This document shows positions 1-7,867 of a DNA stretch of 9,446 nucleotides, in pieces. The translations under genes and the position numbers were made by a program. Positions within the stretch are counted from its first letter, which is position 1. Each line of letters starts with the position of its first letter. The stretch is from Proteiniphilum sp. (GTDB taxonomy: Bacteria; Bacteroidota; Bacteroidia; Bacteroidales; Dysgonomonadaceae). The stretch covers positions 1 to 9,446 of the forward strand of contig JAAYFB010000183.1 in the NCBI GenBank assembly GCA_012728465.1. Reading direction: 5' to 3'. The notes under the pieces were generated by a model, which was given only the letters and a program-made list of their open reading frames with translations, had not been told where the DNA came from and ran no database searches.

Positions 1-140
1 GTGTATTTGGATTGCATAGTGGACAAGCATTTGCTGGTGTAGTCGGCCCTTTGGTAGAGGTGCCAGTGTTGATAGCATTAGTGAATGTATCCTTTTGGTT
101 GAAGAAGAAGTACTATAAGAGTGAGCTAAAAACTCAATAA
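1..140 (+). CDS. acr3: Acr3-family arsenite efflux transporter, C-terminal end (partial)
   Basis: Only the last 45 codons are in the window; the reading frame begins at base 3 and stops with TAA at 138-140. The visible residues read [20 protein letters not shown] followed by [18 protein letters not shown]. This matches the final transmembrane part of Acr3 (bile/arsenite/riboflavin transporter superfamily), where a '[20 protein letters not shown]' stretch precedes a last hydrophobic helix and a short basic tail. From family knowledge, Acr3 exports arsenite across the inner membrane and is usually found in ars operons with arsR and sometimes arsA/arsD, which would lie to the left of this window. 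A terminator hairpin follows at 265-310, so this is probably the last real gene of its operon. Family recognition is from memory of the C-terminal motif only. Confidence 0.85.
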   Translation, partial: VFGLHSGQAFAGVVGPLVEVPVLIALVNVSFWLKKKYYKSELKTQ

Positions 141-155
141 CGAACTATCTTAAAA

Positions 156-257
156 ATGAAAACAAAAAATCTATTATCAATAGTCTTGAAAGAGTTTAGT
201 AAGAAATTAAATGAAGTTTTACTGGACAGTAATAGATTTGTTTTTCATATTCAGTAA
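156..257 (+). CDS. Doubtful 33-aa ORF after acr3
   Basis: An ATG 15 nt after the acr3 stop opens a 33-codon frame (MKTKNLLSIVLKEFSKKL..., stop TAA 255-257) that ends just before the terminator hairpin. The product would be a short, basic, amphipathic peptide. I recognise no family. The position inside the presumed ars transcript and the A-rich sequence before the ATG are compatible with translation in Bacteroidetes, but the length is what chance allows in AT-rich DNA. It could also be the remnant of a truncated gene. Confidence 0.2.
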   Translation: MKTKNLLSIVLKEFSKKLNEVLLDSNRFVFHIQ

Positions 258-264
258 TAAACAC

Positions 265-310
265 AGCCTCTAAATGTACATTAAGCTACTCTTAGAGGCT
301 CTGTTTTTGT
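265..310 (+). terminator. Intrinsic terminator after acr3
   Basis: AGCCTCTAA (265-273) pairs perfectly with TTAGAGGCT (292-300) across an 18-nt loop, and a T run (304-308) follows on the + strand. It lies between convergent genes (acr3 and the esterase). On the - strand the stem is followed only by a weak T-rich stretch, so termination of the esterase transcript here is possible but less certain. Confidence 0.75.
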
Positions 311-348
311 CATCTTATTATTGTGCCGAACATCAAATAATATTCGCA

Positions 349-1527
<1,179 letters not shown>

Positions 1528-1542
1528 TTATATTGTTTATAA

Positions 1543-2466
1543 TCAGTTGTTATTGTTAATATATTTCACATATGCTATGTGTTCTCCATCAGGAGACCAG
1601 CTATGCACATTTAGGGTGCCTTGACCACCATAAAAAACGCGTGTAAGGTTTTTTGTTTTCCCTGTTTCAACATCAAGTTGTCTGATTAATACATCTTTTC
1701 CGAATGGATGGTCACCATTTTGATTCTCAATGTAGGATATGTAAACGACTGATTTATTGTTGGGGCTAGGGTGTGGAAACCAATTGTCATAATTGTCAAA
1801 AGTCATTTGAGTTTGTTCGCTTCCATTTGGTCTCATTCTATAAATATGCATCCGTCCTGTGCGATGGCTATTAAAGTAAATCCATTCACCATCATAGCTA
1901 TACTCTGGTCCATCGTCCAACCCATCGGCGTGTGTAAGCCTAGTCTCTTCGCCAGTGATAATGTTTGCTTTATATACATCCCATTCATTATTGCGAAGGG
2001 CGCAATATACTATCCATTCATTGTTGGGGCTCATACCATGCCAATAACTTGGATAGTTTTTAGTAATTAGGCGCGGTTCACCTCCATCAATGGGTAAAAT
2101 GTATATTTGTGAGCTACCTCCTGGTGCTTGAATAGAGGGATTGTTGTTACTTATTATTATCCATTTGCCATCAAATGATATTCCGTGATCATTATTACAA
2201 TTGTTCGCAAATTTGGTGTCTATTGTTCCAATCTTTTCACCCTTTAATGATATTTTTTCTAATAACCCATTTGAATTTATTATTAGATACTTTCCATCTC
2301 GCGACCAATTGGGTGCTTCAAAATGTCTTTTTTCATGCAAGATGATATTCTCCTCACCAGTATTAATGTTTAATATTACTAGTTGACTCTCTATTTGTTT
2401 ATTGCTTTGAGCTAGTGCAACTGTGCAAATAGTAAATGTGATTAGTAGTAGGTAGGCAGTTTTCAT
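1543..2466 (-). CDS. Secreted TolB-like (PD40) six-bladed beta-propeller protein
   Basis: The 307-residue protein has a signal peptide (MKTAYLLLITFTICTVALAQ, cleavage after about residue 19) and almost all the rest is made of PD40/WD40-like repeats. Six 'W/F-S-x-D/N-G-x-x-I' motifs are visible at about residues 54 (WSRDGKYLII), 97 (SFDGKWIII), 145 (MSPNNEWIVY), 189 (YSYDGEWIYF), 233 (PSPNNKSVVYI) and 289 (WSPDGEHIAYV), which predicts a six-bladed propeller. It lacks the N-terminal domain of true TolB (about 430 aa), so it is not the Tol-Pal component. Related Bacteroidetes proteins are annotated as TolB-like or 'biopolymer transporter TolR' by homology only. The role is not known; a binding or scaffold function is likely. 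It ends in four Asn codons and lies 27 nt before the esterase gene, probably in the same transcript. Confidence 0.85.
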   Translation of the reverse strand: MKTAYLLLITFTICTVALAQSNKQIESQLVILNINTGEENIILHEKRHFEAPNWSRDGKYLIINSNGLLEKISLKGEKIGTIDTKFANNCNNDHGISFDGKWIIISNNNPSIQAPGGSSQIYILPIDGGEPRLITKNYPSYWHGMSPNNEWIVYCALRNNEWDVYKANIITGEETRLTHADGLDDGPEYSYDGEWIYFNSHRTGRMHIYRMRPNGSEQTQMTFDNYDNWFPHPSPNNKSVVYISYIENQNGDHPFGKDVLIRQLDVETGKTKNLTRVFYGGQGTLNVHSWSPDGEHIAYVKYINNNN

Positions 2467-2475
2467 CGTGATATC
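2464..2475 (-). promoter_or_regulatory. Start-codon leader motif GATATCAC-G-ATG of the propeller gene
   Basis: On the - strand GATATCAC (2475-2468) sits one base before the ATG (2466-2464). It matches the esterase leader word, and it is also the complement of one arm of the inverted repeat 26 nt upstream (2509-2502). It could therefore take part in an RNA structure that covers the initiation region. Confidence 0.35.
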
Positions 2476-2501
2476 GGGTTTGCTAGTTTATATGTTTATA
2501 G

Positions 2502-2539
2502 GATATCACAAAGACAACTCTGTGTTGCTTTGTGATATC
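2502..2539 (-). promoter_or_regulatory. Perfect 12-bp inverted repeat between manA and the propeller gene
   Basis: GATATCACAAAG (2502-2513) and CTTTGTGATATC (2528-2539) are exact reverse complements. With one bulged A the stem extends by four more pairs (CAAC 2515-2518 with GTTG 2524-2527), leaving a 5-nt loop. It lies 30 nt after the manA stop. There is no T run on the - strand side after the stem (CTATAAACATAT), so it does not have the form of a classic intrinsic terminator. It may be an mRNA processing or stabilising hairpin, an attenuator for the downstream pair, or a DNA operator for a dimeric regulator. The structure is seen in the sequence; the function is inferred. Confidence 0.6.
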
Positions 2540-2569
2540 TGTATATTTATTTAGAAAGTATGAAGTGGA

Positions 2570-3547
2570 TTACCCCACGTATGTCTCTAATAACTTTGTT
2601 GCTAGGCTAGGCGTTATAACTATGGATCCTGTATCTGCAGGAATTAATGCAGATTCACCTCTTTCTAAAAAGATAGAGTTGCCCTTATCATCATTCACCG
2701 TGCAGTGCCCTTCCATGCATATGTATATTGTGAATGAATCTCGCTTTGATAAATCGCGTGACATTGCAATATCAATACTTAGTAGGTTTGTAGTAAAGTA
2801 TTCACATGATGCTAACAGCACAGGATTGTTTACTTCGGGTGTGTAGCTTGTTTTATAATTGTTATGCACTTCAAAGTCTATTGCATCTTTAGCTAGCTCC
2901 GTATGAAGTTCACGCTTGTTGCCGTCTGCATCTGTTCTATCATAATCGTAGATGCGATATGTTATATTAGATGTTTGCTGAATTTCTGCCACAAAACATC
3001 CTGAACCAATAGCATGTACTCTTCCTGCTGGCAAAAAGAATACGTCCCCTGCTTTTACTTCAAATCTTTTTAGGTATTCAGTAAATGTATTGTCATTAAC
3101 TGTCTCCTCATATTTGTCGGGGCTCAACTTCTTCTCGAATCCAGAGTATAAGAATGCATCGGGTGTAGAATTAACTACATACCACATTTCTGTTTTTCCA
3201 AAAGAGTTGTGCCTAGCTTTTCCAAGTTTATCATCTGGGTGCACTTGAATTGAAAGATCGCTTTTGGCATCAATAAACTTTATGAGAAGTGGGAAAGTGT
3301 CCCTATATTTGTCGTACACTTTTTCTCCTACCAATTTGCCCTTTGCTTGCGCTAGAATATCATCGAGAGCCGTGCCTTTTAGCTCACCATTTGCAACTTC
3401 TGATACATTTCCCTCTACACCCGATATTTCCCAGCTTTCGCCTATGTTGTCTAGTTCTGTTTTTATATTTTTGAATGGAGCAATATCAGTTCCTCCCCAT
3501 ATCATGGGTTTAAGAATGGGCTTAAACTTTAACGGATATAATTTCAT
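2570..3547 (-). CDS. manA: Mannose-6-phosphate isomerase, class I
   Basis: The enzyme interconverts mannose 6-phosphate and fructose 6-phosphate in the cytoplasm, linking glycolysis with GDP-mannose supply and mannose use. The 325-residue length fits the short bacterial class I enzymes. The zinc-site residues are visible in the cupin core: Q101 and H103 in SIQVHPDD, E120 in GKTEMWYV, and H178 in PAGRVHAIGSG. The conserved TYRIYDYDR segment (196-204) carries the candidate catalytic Arg. The N-terminal LKPMIWGG is also typical. There is no signal peptide. The start codon lies 20 nt downstream of the glgB stop on the same strand, so the two are probably one transcript. No internal promoter is evident. 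A strong inverted repeat follows the stop codon and marks the boundary with the next gene pair. Confidence 0.95.
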   Translation of the reverse strand: MKLYPLKFKPILKPMIWGGTDIAPFKNIKTELDNIGESWEISGVEGNVSEVANGELKGTALDDILAQAKGKLVGEKVYDKYRDTFPLLIKFIDAKSDLSIQVHPDDKLGKARHNSFGKTEMWYVVNSTPDAFLYSGFEKKLSPDKYEETVNDNTFTEYLKRFEVKAGDVFFLPAGRVHAIGSGCFVAEIQQTSNITYRIYDYDRTDADGNKRELHTELAKDAIDFEVHNNYKTSYTPEVNNPVLLASCEYFTTNLLSIDIAMSRDLSKRDSFTIYICMEGHCTVNDDKGNSIFLERGESALIPADTGSIVITPSLATKLLETYVG

Positions 3548-3567
3548 ATTTTGTTTTGTATAATGAT

Positions 3568-5580
3568 TTATTTTATTCTTTTTAGCACAAATGCTGAGCG
3601 AGCAGGCAAATATGTCTTTAGCCAGCCTTTGTTATATTTTTCATATAGTTTATCGTGAATGGTGAAGTGGTGTATGGTTTCATCAATATGTCCGTATCCT
3701 CCAAAGGTTATGCTATCTGTATTTAGCACTACTTTGTACTCTCCTTGGGGGGCAAGAATGCCGTAGTCGCTATACGAATTGTTCGGGTGAAAGTTGAACA
3801 TAAATATGAGGTCTTCACGCATATATGCTAGTACACTATCTTTATCTTTGTCCCACAATTTAGTAATGGAGCTATCTTGAAAATTTGGTACAGTCTTTAT
3901 TAGCTGTATCATTGCTTTGTCAAAGTCACCTAAGTAGTGATACTTTAGGTTTTTGTCATCAGCCAAGTTCCATTGTCTGCGTGCATGCTTGTGCGACCAT
4001 CCATTGCCTTCGCGCGGAAAATCTATCCATTCTGGATGTCCAAACTCATTTCCCATAAATGTTAAGTATCCACCATTTATAGTAGTTGCTGTAACTAGCC
4101 TAATCATCTTATGTAGTGCAATGCCTCGATCTACCTTTAAGGAGCTGTCTTGTAATTTAGACATAAACCAGTACATATCGGCATCTATTAGTCTAAATAT
4201 AATTGTTTTGTCTCCTACCAATGCTTGGTCGTGGCTCTCTACATAGGATATTGTTTTTTCGTCAGCTCTTCTGTTGGTGTTTTCCCACCAAATTGTCGAT
4301 GGAGTCCAGTCTTCATCCTTTTTTTCTTTAATTGTTTTAATCCAGAAGTCGGGTATATTCATTGCCATACGGTAGTCAAATCCATATCCTCCAGCATCAA
4401 TATTTAAAGCCAATCCTGGCATTCCGCTTACCTCTTCTGCTATCGTTATAGCTTCAGGATTAATATCGTGAACTAGATTATTGGCAAGTGTGAGGTATGT
4501 TATTGCATCAGGGTCCTGTCCGCCATTATAATAGCTTTCATAACTTGTAAAACTCTCCTCTAGTCCATGACTATAATATAGCATAGAAGTTACTCCATCA
4601 AACCTAAAGCCGTCAAATTTAAACTCTTCCATCCAGTATTTACAATTTGATAGTAGGAAGTGTAGAACTTCATTTTTTCCGTAGTCAAAGCAAAGCGAAT
4701 CCCAAGCCGGGTGGTTACGCCTAGTAGCATCTTTATGAAAATATTGCTCAAATGTGCCATCAAATCGGGCAATACCCTCGGCTTCATTTTTTACGGCATG
4801 CGAGTGCACTATATCCATAATTACAGAAATGCCCATCTGGTGTGCAGCATCAATAAGTTGCTTAAGCTCTTCGGGGGTTCCGAATCGTGATGAAGAGGCA
4901 AAAAAACTAGATACATGATATCCAAATGAACCATAATAGGGGTGTTCTTGAATGGCCATCAGTTGTATGGCGTTGTAGCCATTATCTTTTATGCGCGGAA
5001 GTATATTTTCTCTAAACTCATTGTACGTACCTACTTTCTCTTCGGATGTGGCCATGCCGATATGGCTTTCGTAAATAAGCAGAGGTGATGTGTCGGGTTT
5101 AAAGTTTGTTGTTTTAAACTCATACTCTTTTTCGGGATTCCACACCTGCGCGCTAAATATATGAGTATTGTCATCCTGAACCACTCTTCTGCACCATGCA
5201 GGTATTCTTTCTCCACTGCCACCATTCCATTCTACCCATAGTTTATATTTGTCAAGGTGTTTTAGCTTGTTAAGAGGTAGAATTAGCTCCCAGTTGGAGT
5301 TTTCTTTTCTCTTAAATCTATATAATTCCTGTTGTTCCCAATTATTGAATTCACCGATTAAGAAAATATTTGTTGCATTGGGAGCCCACTCTCTTAAAAT
5401 CCATTCGGTAGGTGTTTTATGTAATCCGTAATAGTGATGTCCCGATGCAAAGTCAGAAAGTGTTATGCTACCATCACGAGTAAGCTGCTTTTTTTTATGC
5501 AAGAAGTATTCATGTCTTTTTGTAATTACTTCCTCAAAAGGTTTGAGCCAAGGATCTCTTTTCACAATATCTAGTAGCAT
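3568..5580 (-). CDS. glgB: 1,4-alpha-glucan (glycogen) branching enzyme, GH13 subfamily 8 type
   Basis: The enzyme makes alpha-1,6 branch points in glycogen by transferring cut alpha-1,4 chains. The 670-residue protein has an N-terminal CBM48 domain (about 55-150: WILREWAPNATNIFLIGEFNNW), a GH13 TIM barrel (about 165-540) and a C-terminal beta domain (about 570-670). Visible catalytic elements are region I DIVHSH (256-261), nucleophile D328 in DGFRFDGVTSM, acid/base E382 in ITIAEEVSGMPG, and transition-state D451 in VESHDQALVGD. The segments IYESHIGM, AEEVSGMPG and the whole order of motifs resemble the eukaryotic and GH13_8 enzymes (human GBE1 type) rather than the E. coli GH13_9 type. It is cytoplasmic, with no signal peptide. 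It is the first gene of a likely glgB-manA operon, with a candidate promoter at 5656-5663. The start ATG gives the full family N-terminus. Confidence 0.95.
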   Translation of the reverse strand: MLLDIVKRDPWLKPFEEVITKRHEYFLHKKKQLTRDGSITLSDFASGHHYYGLHKTPTEWILREWAPNATNIFLIGEFNNWEQQELYRFKRKENSNWELILPLNKLKHLDKYKLWVEWNGGSGERIPAWCRRVVQDDNTHIFSAQVWNPEKEYEFKTTNFKPDTSPLLIYESHIGMATSEEKVGTYNEFRENILPRIKDNGYNAIQLMAIQEHPYYGSFGYHVSSFFASSSRFGTPEELKQLIDAAHQMGISVIMDIVHSHAVKNEAEGIARFDGTFEQYFHKDATRRNHPAWDSLCFDYGKNEVLHFLLSNCKYWMEEFKFDGFRFDGVTSMLYYSHGLEESFTSYESYYNGGQDPDAITYLTLANNLVHDINPEAITIAEEVSGMPGLALNIDAGGYGFDYRMAMNIPDFWIKTIKEKKDEDWTPSTIWWENTNRRADEKTISYVESHDQALVGDKTIIFRLIDADMYWFMSKLQDSSLKVDRGIALHKMIRLVTATTINGGYLTFMGNEFGHPEWIDFPREGNGWSHKHARRQWNLADDKNLKYHYLGDFDKAMIQLIKTVPNFQDSSITKLWDKDKDSVLAYMREDLIFMFNFHPNNSYSDYGILAPQGEYKVVLNTDSITFGGYGHIDETIHHFTIHDKLYEKYNKGWLKTYLPARSAFVLKRIK

Positions 5581-5655
5581 AATTGAACTGGTTTATATAG
5601 TTTTTAAATTACTGAAAATAGTAATACATATTCAGATACGTTGTACTATCTAACG

Positions 5656-5663
5656 CAAAGATA
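5656..5663 (-). promoter_or_regulatory. Candidate glgB promoter, -7 box TATCTTTG
   Basis: Read on the - strand, 5663-5656 is TATCTTTG, a perfect match to the Bacteroidetes -7 consensus TAnnTTTG. There is no good TTTG at the expected -33 position; the DNA there is purine-rich (AAAGA). Transcription would start near 5648-5650, giving a leader of about 65-70 nt that contains a small perfect inverted repeat (ATTACT 5608-5613 with AGTAAT 5620-5625). Confidence 0.6.
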
Positions 5664-5738
5664 GCAGAATTTATGAATACTTTCTTTTCTTCTTTCTCAA
5701 TTTGAATAGCTCAACCAATAAAATAATAAAAAAATCAG

Positions 5739-5746
5739 TACCTTTG
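5739..5746 (+). promoter_or_regulatory. Candidate promoter of the PDZ-protein gene, -7 box TACCTTTG
   Basis: TACCTTTG matches the Bacteroidetes TAnnTTTG box and lies 29 nt before the ATG, so the leader would be only about 20-25 nt. A strongly A-rich tract (5717-5734) precedes it. A TTTG exists at 5701-5704, but 34 nt away is too far for a standard -33 box. Confidence 0.55.
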
Positions 5747-5775
5747 TTACTTGTAAACAACGAAAAACTTTATAC

Positions 5776-7215
5776 ATGATGAGACGATTACTGCATACAT
5801 TATTAGTATTGATGTTTTCTTCAGTCCTTTTATATGCCCAAGATAAGCCTATTACTTGCAGCTTAGGCTTTACATTTCAGATAGGAGCTAATCCTAATTG
5901 GGGTGAAAATGAACCAATTATAATTGAGGTTACTCCAGGATCGCCAGCTGATGAAGCAGGATTAAAGCGCAACGATATTATTTTGGAGGTTAATGGTCAT
6001 GGAACGTATTTAAAACCAGCACATACCATCATGTCGTGGTTCGAGGAAAAAGACTCAGAAATGTTGATTGGCATTAGAAATTTTGAGTTTTCATTTAAGC
6101 AACTAGCTATAAATAAAAATTGTCGCCTCCGTAATGCTATTAGTGAGGCACAACTCACTCCTGTGTTTTCTTTTTACAGTTTAGAGGATATACAAGATCG
6201 AAAGTTTGTCATACCAATCACTACAAAGTTAGAAGAAAGTGCTGATTTTTATAATTATAGAACATTTGACTTTTCACCTATCGATGAGAGTACGCGCCAT
6301 ATTGATGAGCGAATAAATGCCATTATTCTTAAAAACCTTCAAGAAATAGGGTTGAAGCATGACAAGGAGGACCCCGACTTTTTAATCCAAACATTTTATA
6401 GTTATCAAAGTAACCCTATGTATAATGAGGAGTCGGCTAAATTAAATACTGATAAATATAGCTGGAGATTTGACACAAGAAACAATAAAATGGTGCGTAT
6501 CCCAGTATATGATGCCACAAGGCCTGTTAAGATTAATGATGTAATGTTTGATCTAGAATTTGGATACAGAATTTATGACAGAAAATTTACAGAGCCAGGT
6601 GCACCAACAATGGTTTTTGAGAGCGAAGTCAAAGAAAAGATGAGTGCTAACTATGGATTGTTAGAGTACTTGGAACTTAACCTTCCACTTATGTTGATGA
6701 AATTCCCTAATAATAAAGACAAATCTATTGGCAAGTATCACGTTAAATTCTCGCGATTTAATTATACAGGAATAAGCTATGATATGAATGATCTAAGAAC
6801 AGTGGTTGCGGTTGACCCTAACTCGCCAGCAGCTAAGGCGGGTATAATGCCTGGAGATATTGTAGATAGAGTTCGTGGAAATAGTTTTAATCATACAGCA
6901 AAATCTCTAACAGATAGTTATAGGCGCTTCATAGCCGAAACCATGAAGTATCGAGATCAAAACACTAAATACACCGATGCTAATGGTTACACCAATGCGA
7001 TGTATTGGGATATCTCAAACTATTACACTATTGCGAAAGAGATATCTGAAAATAAACAATACAAATCAGGTTTTAGTTATCTTTTTTCGTTTAATCAATA
7101 CATTGATTGGGAATTATCTCCTACATTAATGTTCGATGTTAATAGGAATGGAAAAAAGATTGCATTTGAAATCCTTCCAACTATTAAGAGGCATACACAG
7201 ATAATAGTAGAGTAG
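5776..7215 (+). CDS. Secreted two-PDZ-domain protein with central DUF4136-like region
   Basis: The 479-residue protein starts with a signal peptide (MMRRLLHTLLVLMFSSVLLYA|QDKP; no lipobox Cys), so it should be exported. PDZ1 lies at about 28-110: the GFTF carboxylate-loop candidate, then IIIEVTPGSPADEAGLKRND and IILEVNG. The middle (about 155-310) resembles DUF4136-type periplasmic domains: YRTFDFSPID, then IDERINAIILKNLQEIGLKH, then DPDFLIQTFYSYQ. PDZ2 begins at about 330: TVVAVDPNSPAAKAGIMPGD and IVDRVRG; it seems to carry a roughly 70-residue Tyr/Asn-rich insertion (about 375-440) before a final strand (MFDVNRNGKKIAFEILPTI). No protease domain or catalytic Ser-His-Asp pattern is seen. I infer a periplasmic peptide-binding or scaffold protein; the domain assignment of the middle part is moderate. 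It stands alone, between its own promoter and a strong terminator. A second ATG directly follows the first. Confidence 0.85.
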   Translation: MMRRLLHTLLVLMFSSVLLYAQDKPITCSLGFTFQIGANPNWGENEPIIIEVTPGSPADEAGLKRNDIILEVNGHGTYLKPAHTIMSWFEEKDSEMLIGIRNFEFSFKQLAINKNCRLRNAISEAQLTPVFSFYSLEDIQDRKFVIPITTKLEESADFYNYRTFDFSPIDESTRHIDERINAIILKNLQEIGLKHDKEDPDFLIQTFYSYQSNPMYNEESAKLNTDKYSWRFDTRNNKMVRIPVYDATRPVKINDVMFDLEFGYRIYDRKFTEPGAPTMVFESEVKEKMSANYGLLEYLELNLPLMLMKFPNNKDKSIGKYHVKFSRFNYTGISYDMNDLRTVVAVDPNSPAAKAGIMPGDIVDRVRGNSFNHTAKSLTDSYRRFIAETMKYRDQNTKYTDANGYTNAMYWDISNYYTIAKEISENKQYKSGFSYLFSFNQYIDWELSPTLMFDVNRNGKKIAFEILPTIKRHTQIIVE

Positions 7216-7241
7216 TTTTTTATAGTTGATGAGTTTATCCG

Positions 7242-7293
7242 ATGCGCTCCATCCATTAATTTGAAAGTTAATTGATGGAGCGCATAGTTTTTT
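7242..7293 (+). terminator. Strong intrinsic terminator after the PDZ-protein gene
   Basis: ATGCGCTCCATC (7242-7253) pairs with GATGGAGCGCAT (7274-7285). One C/T mismatch follows, then five more pairs (ATTAA 7255-7259 with TTAAT 7268-7272) and an 8-nt loop. A six-T run (7288-7293) comes right after. It should insulate the rRNA promoters from read-through. Confidence 0.9.
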
Positions 7294-7451
7294 ATATATC
7301 TATCTACTCATACTTTCTCCCCTTCATCCTTCCCTAATGCATGTAATATAAAAACTATTTTCTCTTTTTAAATCTGCACCATATATATAATGTGTAAATC
7401 AGCTTCGTTCATTTTTATTTTGGCATATCTTCTGATATTAAACATCAAAGG
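7294..7451. other. AT-rich spacer before the rRNA promoters
   Basis: No convincing gene or RNA is visible here. The stretch has pyrimidine-rich runs and an ATATATATAA tract; it may act as the A/T-rich upstream region of the first rRNA promoter. A 50-codon frame that starts here (7390) and runs through the promoter is treated as chance. Confidence 0.5.
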
Positions 7452-7483
7452 TTTTGCTATTGTTAAAAACTTGCCTATCTTTG
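7452..7483 (+). promoter_or_regulatory. rRNA promoter P1 (TTTTG - 19 nt - TATCTTTG)
   Basis: The -33 element TTTTG (7452-7456) and the -7 element TATCTTTG (7476-7483) are separated by exactly 19 nt, the Bacteroidetes primary sigma layout. The sequence after it (GCACTCGCATTCAG) closely resembles that after P2. GCACTC (7483-7488) and GAGTGC (7506-7511) could form a hairpin at the very start of the transcript. Confidence 0.85.
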
Positions 7484-7644
7484 CACTCGCATTCAGGGAT
7501 ACAAAGAGTGCTTCAGCTGAAACGACAGTTGATAATATATAGCGACAATAGTAATTAGCTATTGTAGATTGTTTTTAGGTTAGGTTGTTGTTTTTGAGGT
7601 ATTTTTTTTGCTCTCAAATCTTTTTAAAAATAAACCAGTATTTA

Positions 7645-7676
7645 TTTTGCCGAATCAAAAAAGCTTTCTATCTTTG
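7645..7676 (+). promoter_or_regulatory. rRNA promoter P2 (TTTTG - 19 nt - TATCTTTG)
   Basis: TTTTG (7645-7649) and TATCTTTG (7669-7676) have a 19-nt spacer. The upstream ATTTATTTTGCC is shared with P3, and the downstream GCATCCGCATTCAG with P1. TTCAGAA (7685-7691) and TTCTGAA (7709-7715) form a 7-bp early hairpin. Confidence 0.88.
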
Positions 7677-7835
7677 CATCCGCATTCAGAAATAATGAGT
7701 GCACATACTTCTGAAGTGACAGGAGTTTAAAAAGCAGTTCAATGCTAGGCTGCGAAAGGTTTTGGTTTTAGGTTGGCTTTGTAATTTCATGATAATAATT
7801 AGCTTGAAAATACTTCAAAAAATAATTCAAATTTA

Positions 7836-7867
7836 TTTTGCCAGTTCAAAAATAGTAACTACCTTTG
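7836..7867 (+). promoter_or_regulatory. rRNA promoter P3 (TTTTG - 19 nt - TACCTTTG)
   Basis: TTTTG (7836-7840) and TACCTTTG (7860-7867) have a 19-nt spacer. The following GCATCCGC is identical to that after P2. CTTTCC (7874-7879) with GGGAAG (7886-7891) gives a short early hairpin. This is the promoter nearest to 16S, with a leader of about 285 nt. Confidence 0.85.

Noticed and set aside
2506..2530. A possible - strand promoter for the propeller gene: TGTCTTTG inside the inverted repeat
   Set aside because: It differs from TAnnTTTG at the conserved A, has no TTTG at the -33 position, and is explained by the inverted repeat. It is not excluded, but not supported enough to list.
2502..2539. 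Reading the inverted repeat as a CRP/FNR-type operator because it contains TGTGA and TCACA
   Set aside because: The half-sites are in the wrong order and 20+ nt apart, not TGTGA-N6-TCACA.
7390..7542. A 50-codon + strand ORF with a hydrophobic N-terminus (MCKSASFIFILAYLLIL...)
   Set aside because: It runs straight through rRNA promoter P1, including both promoter boxes and the early hairpin, and has no promoter or terminator of its own. The promoter reading explains the conserved bases better.
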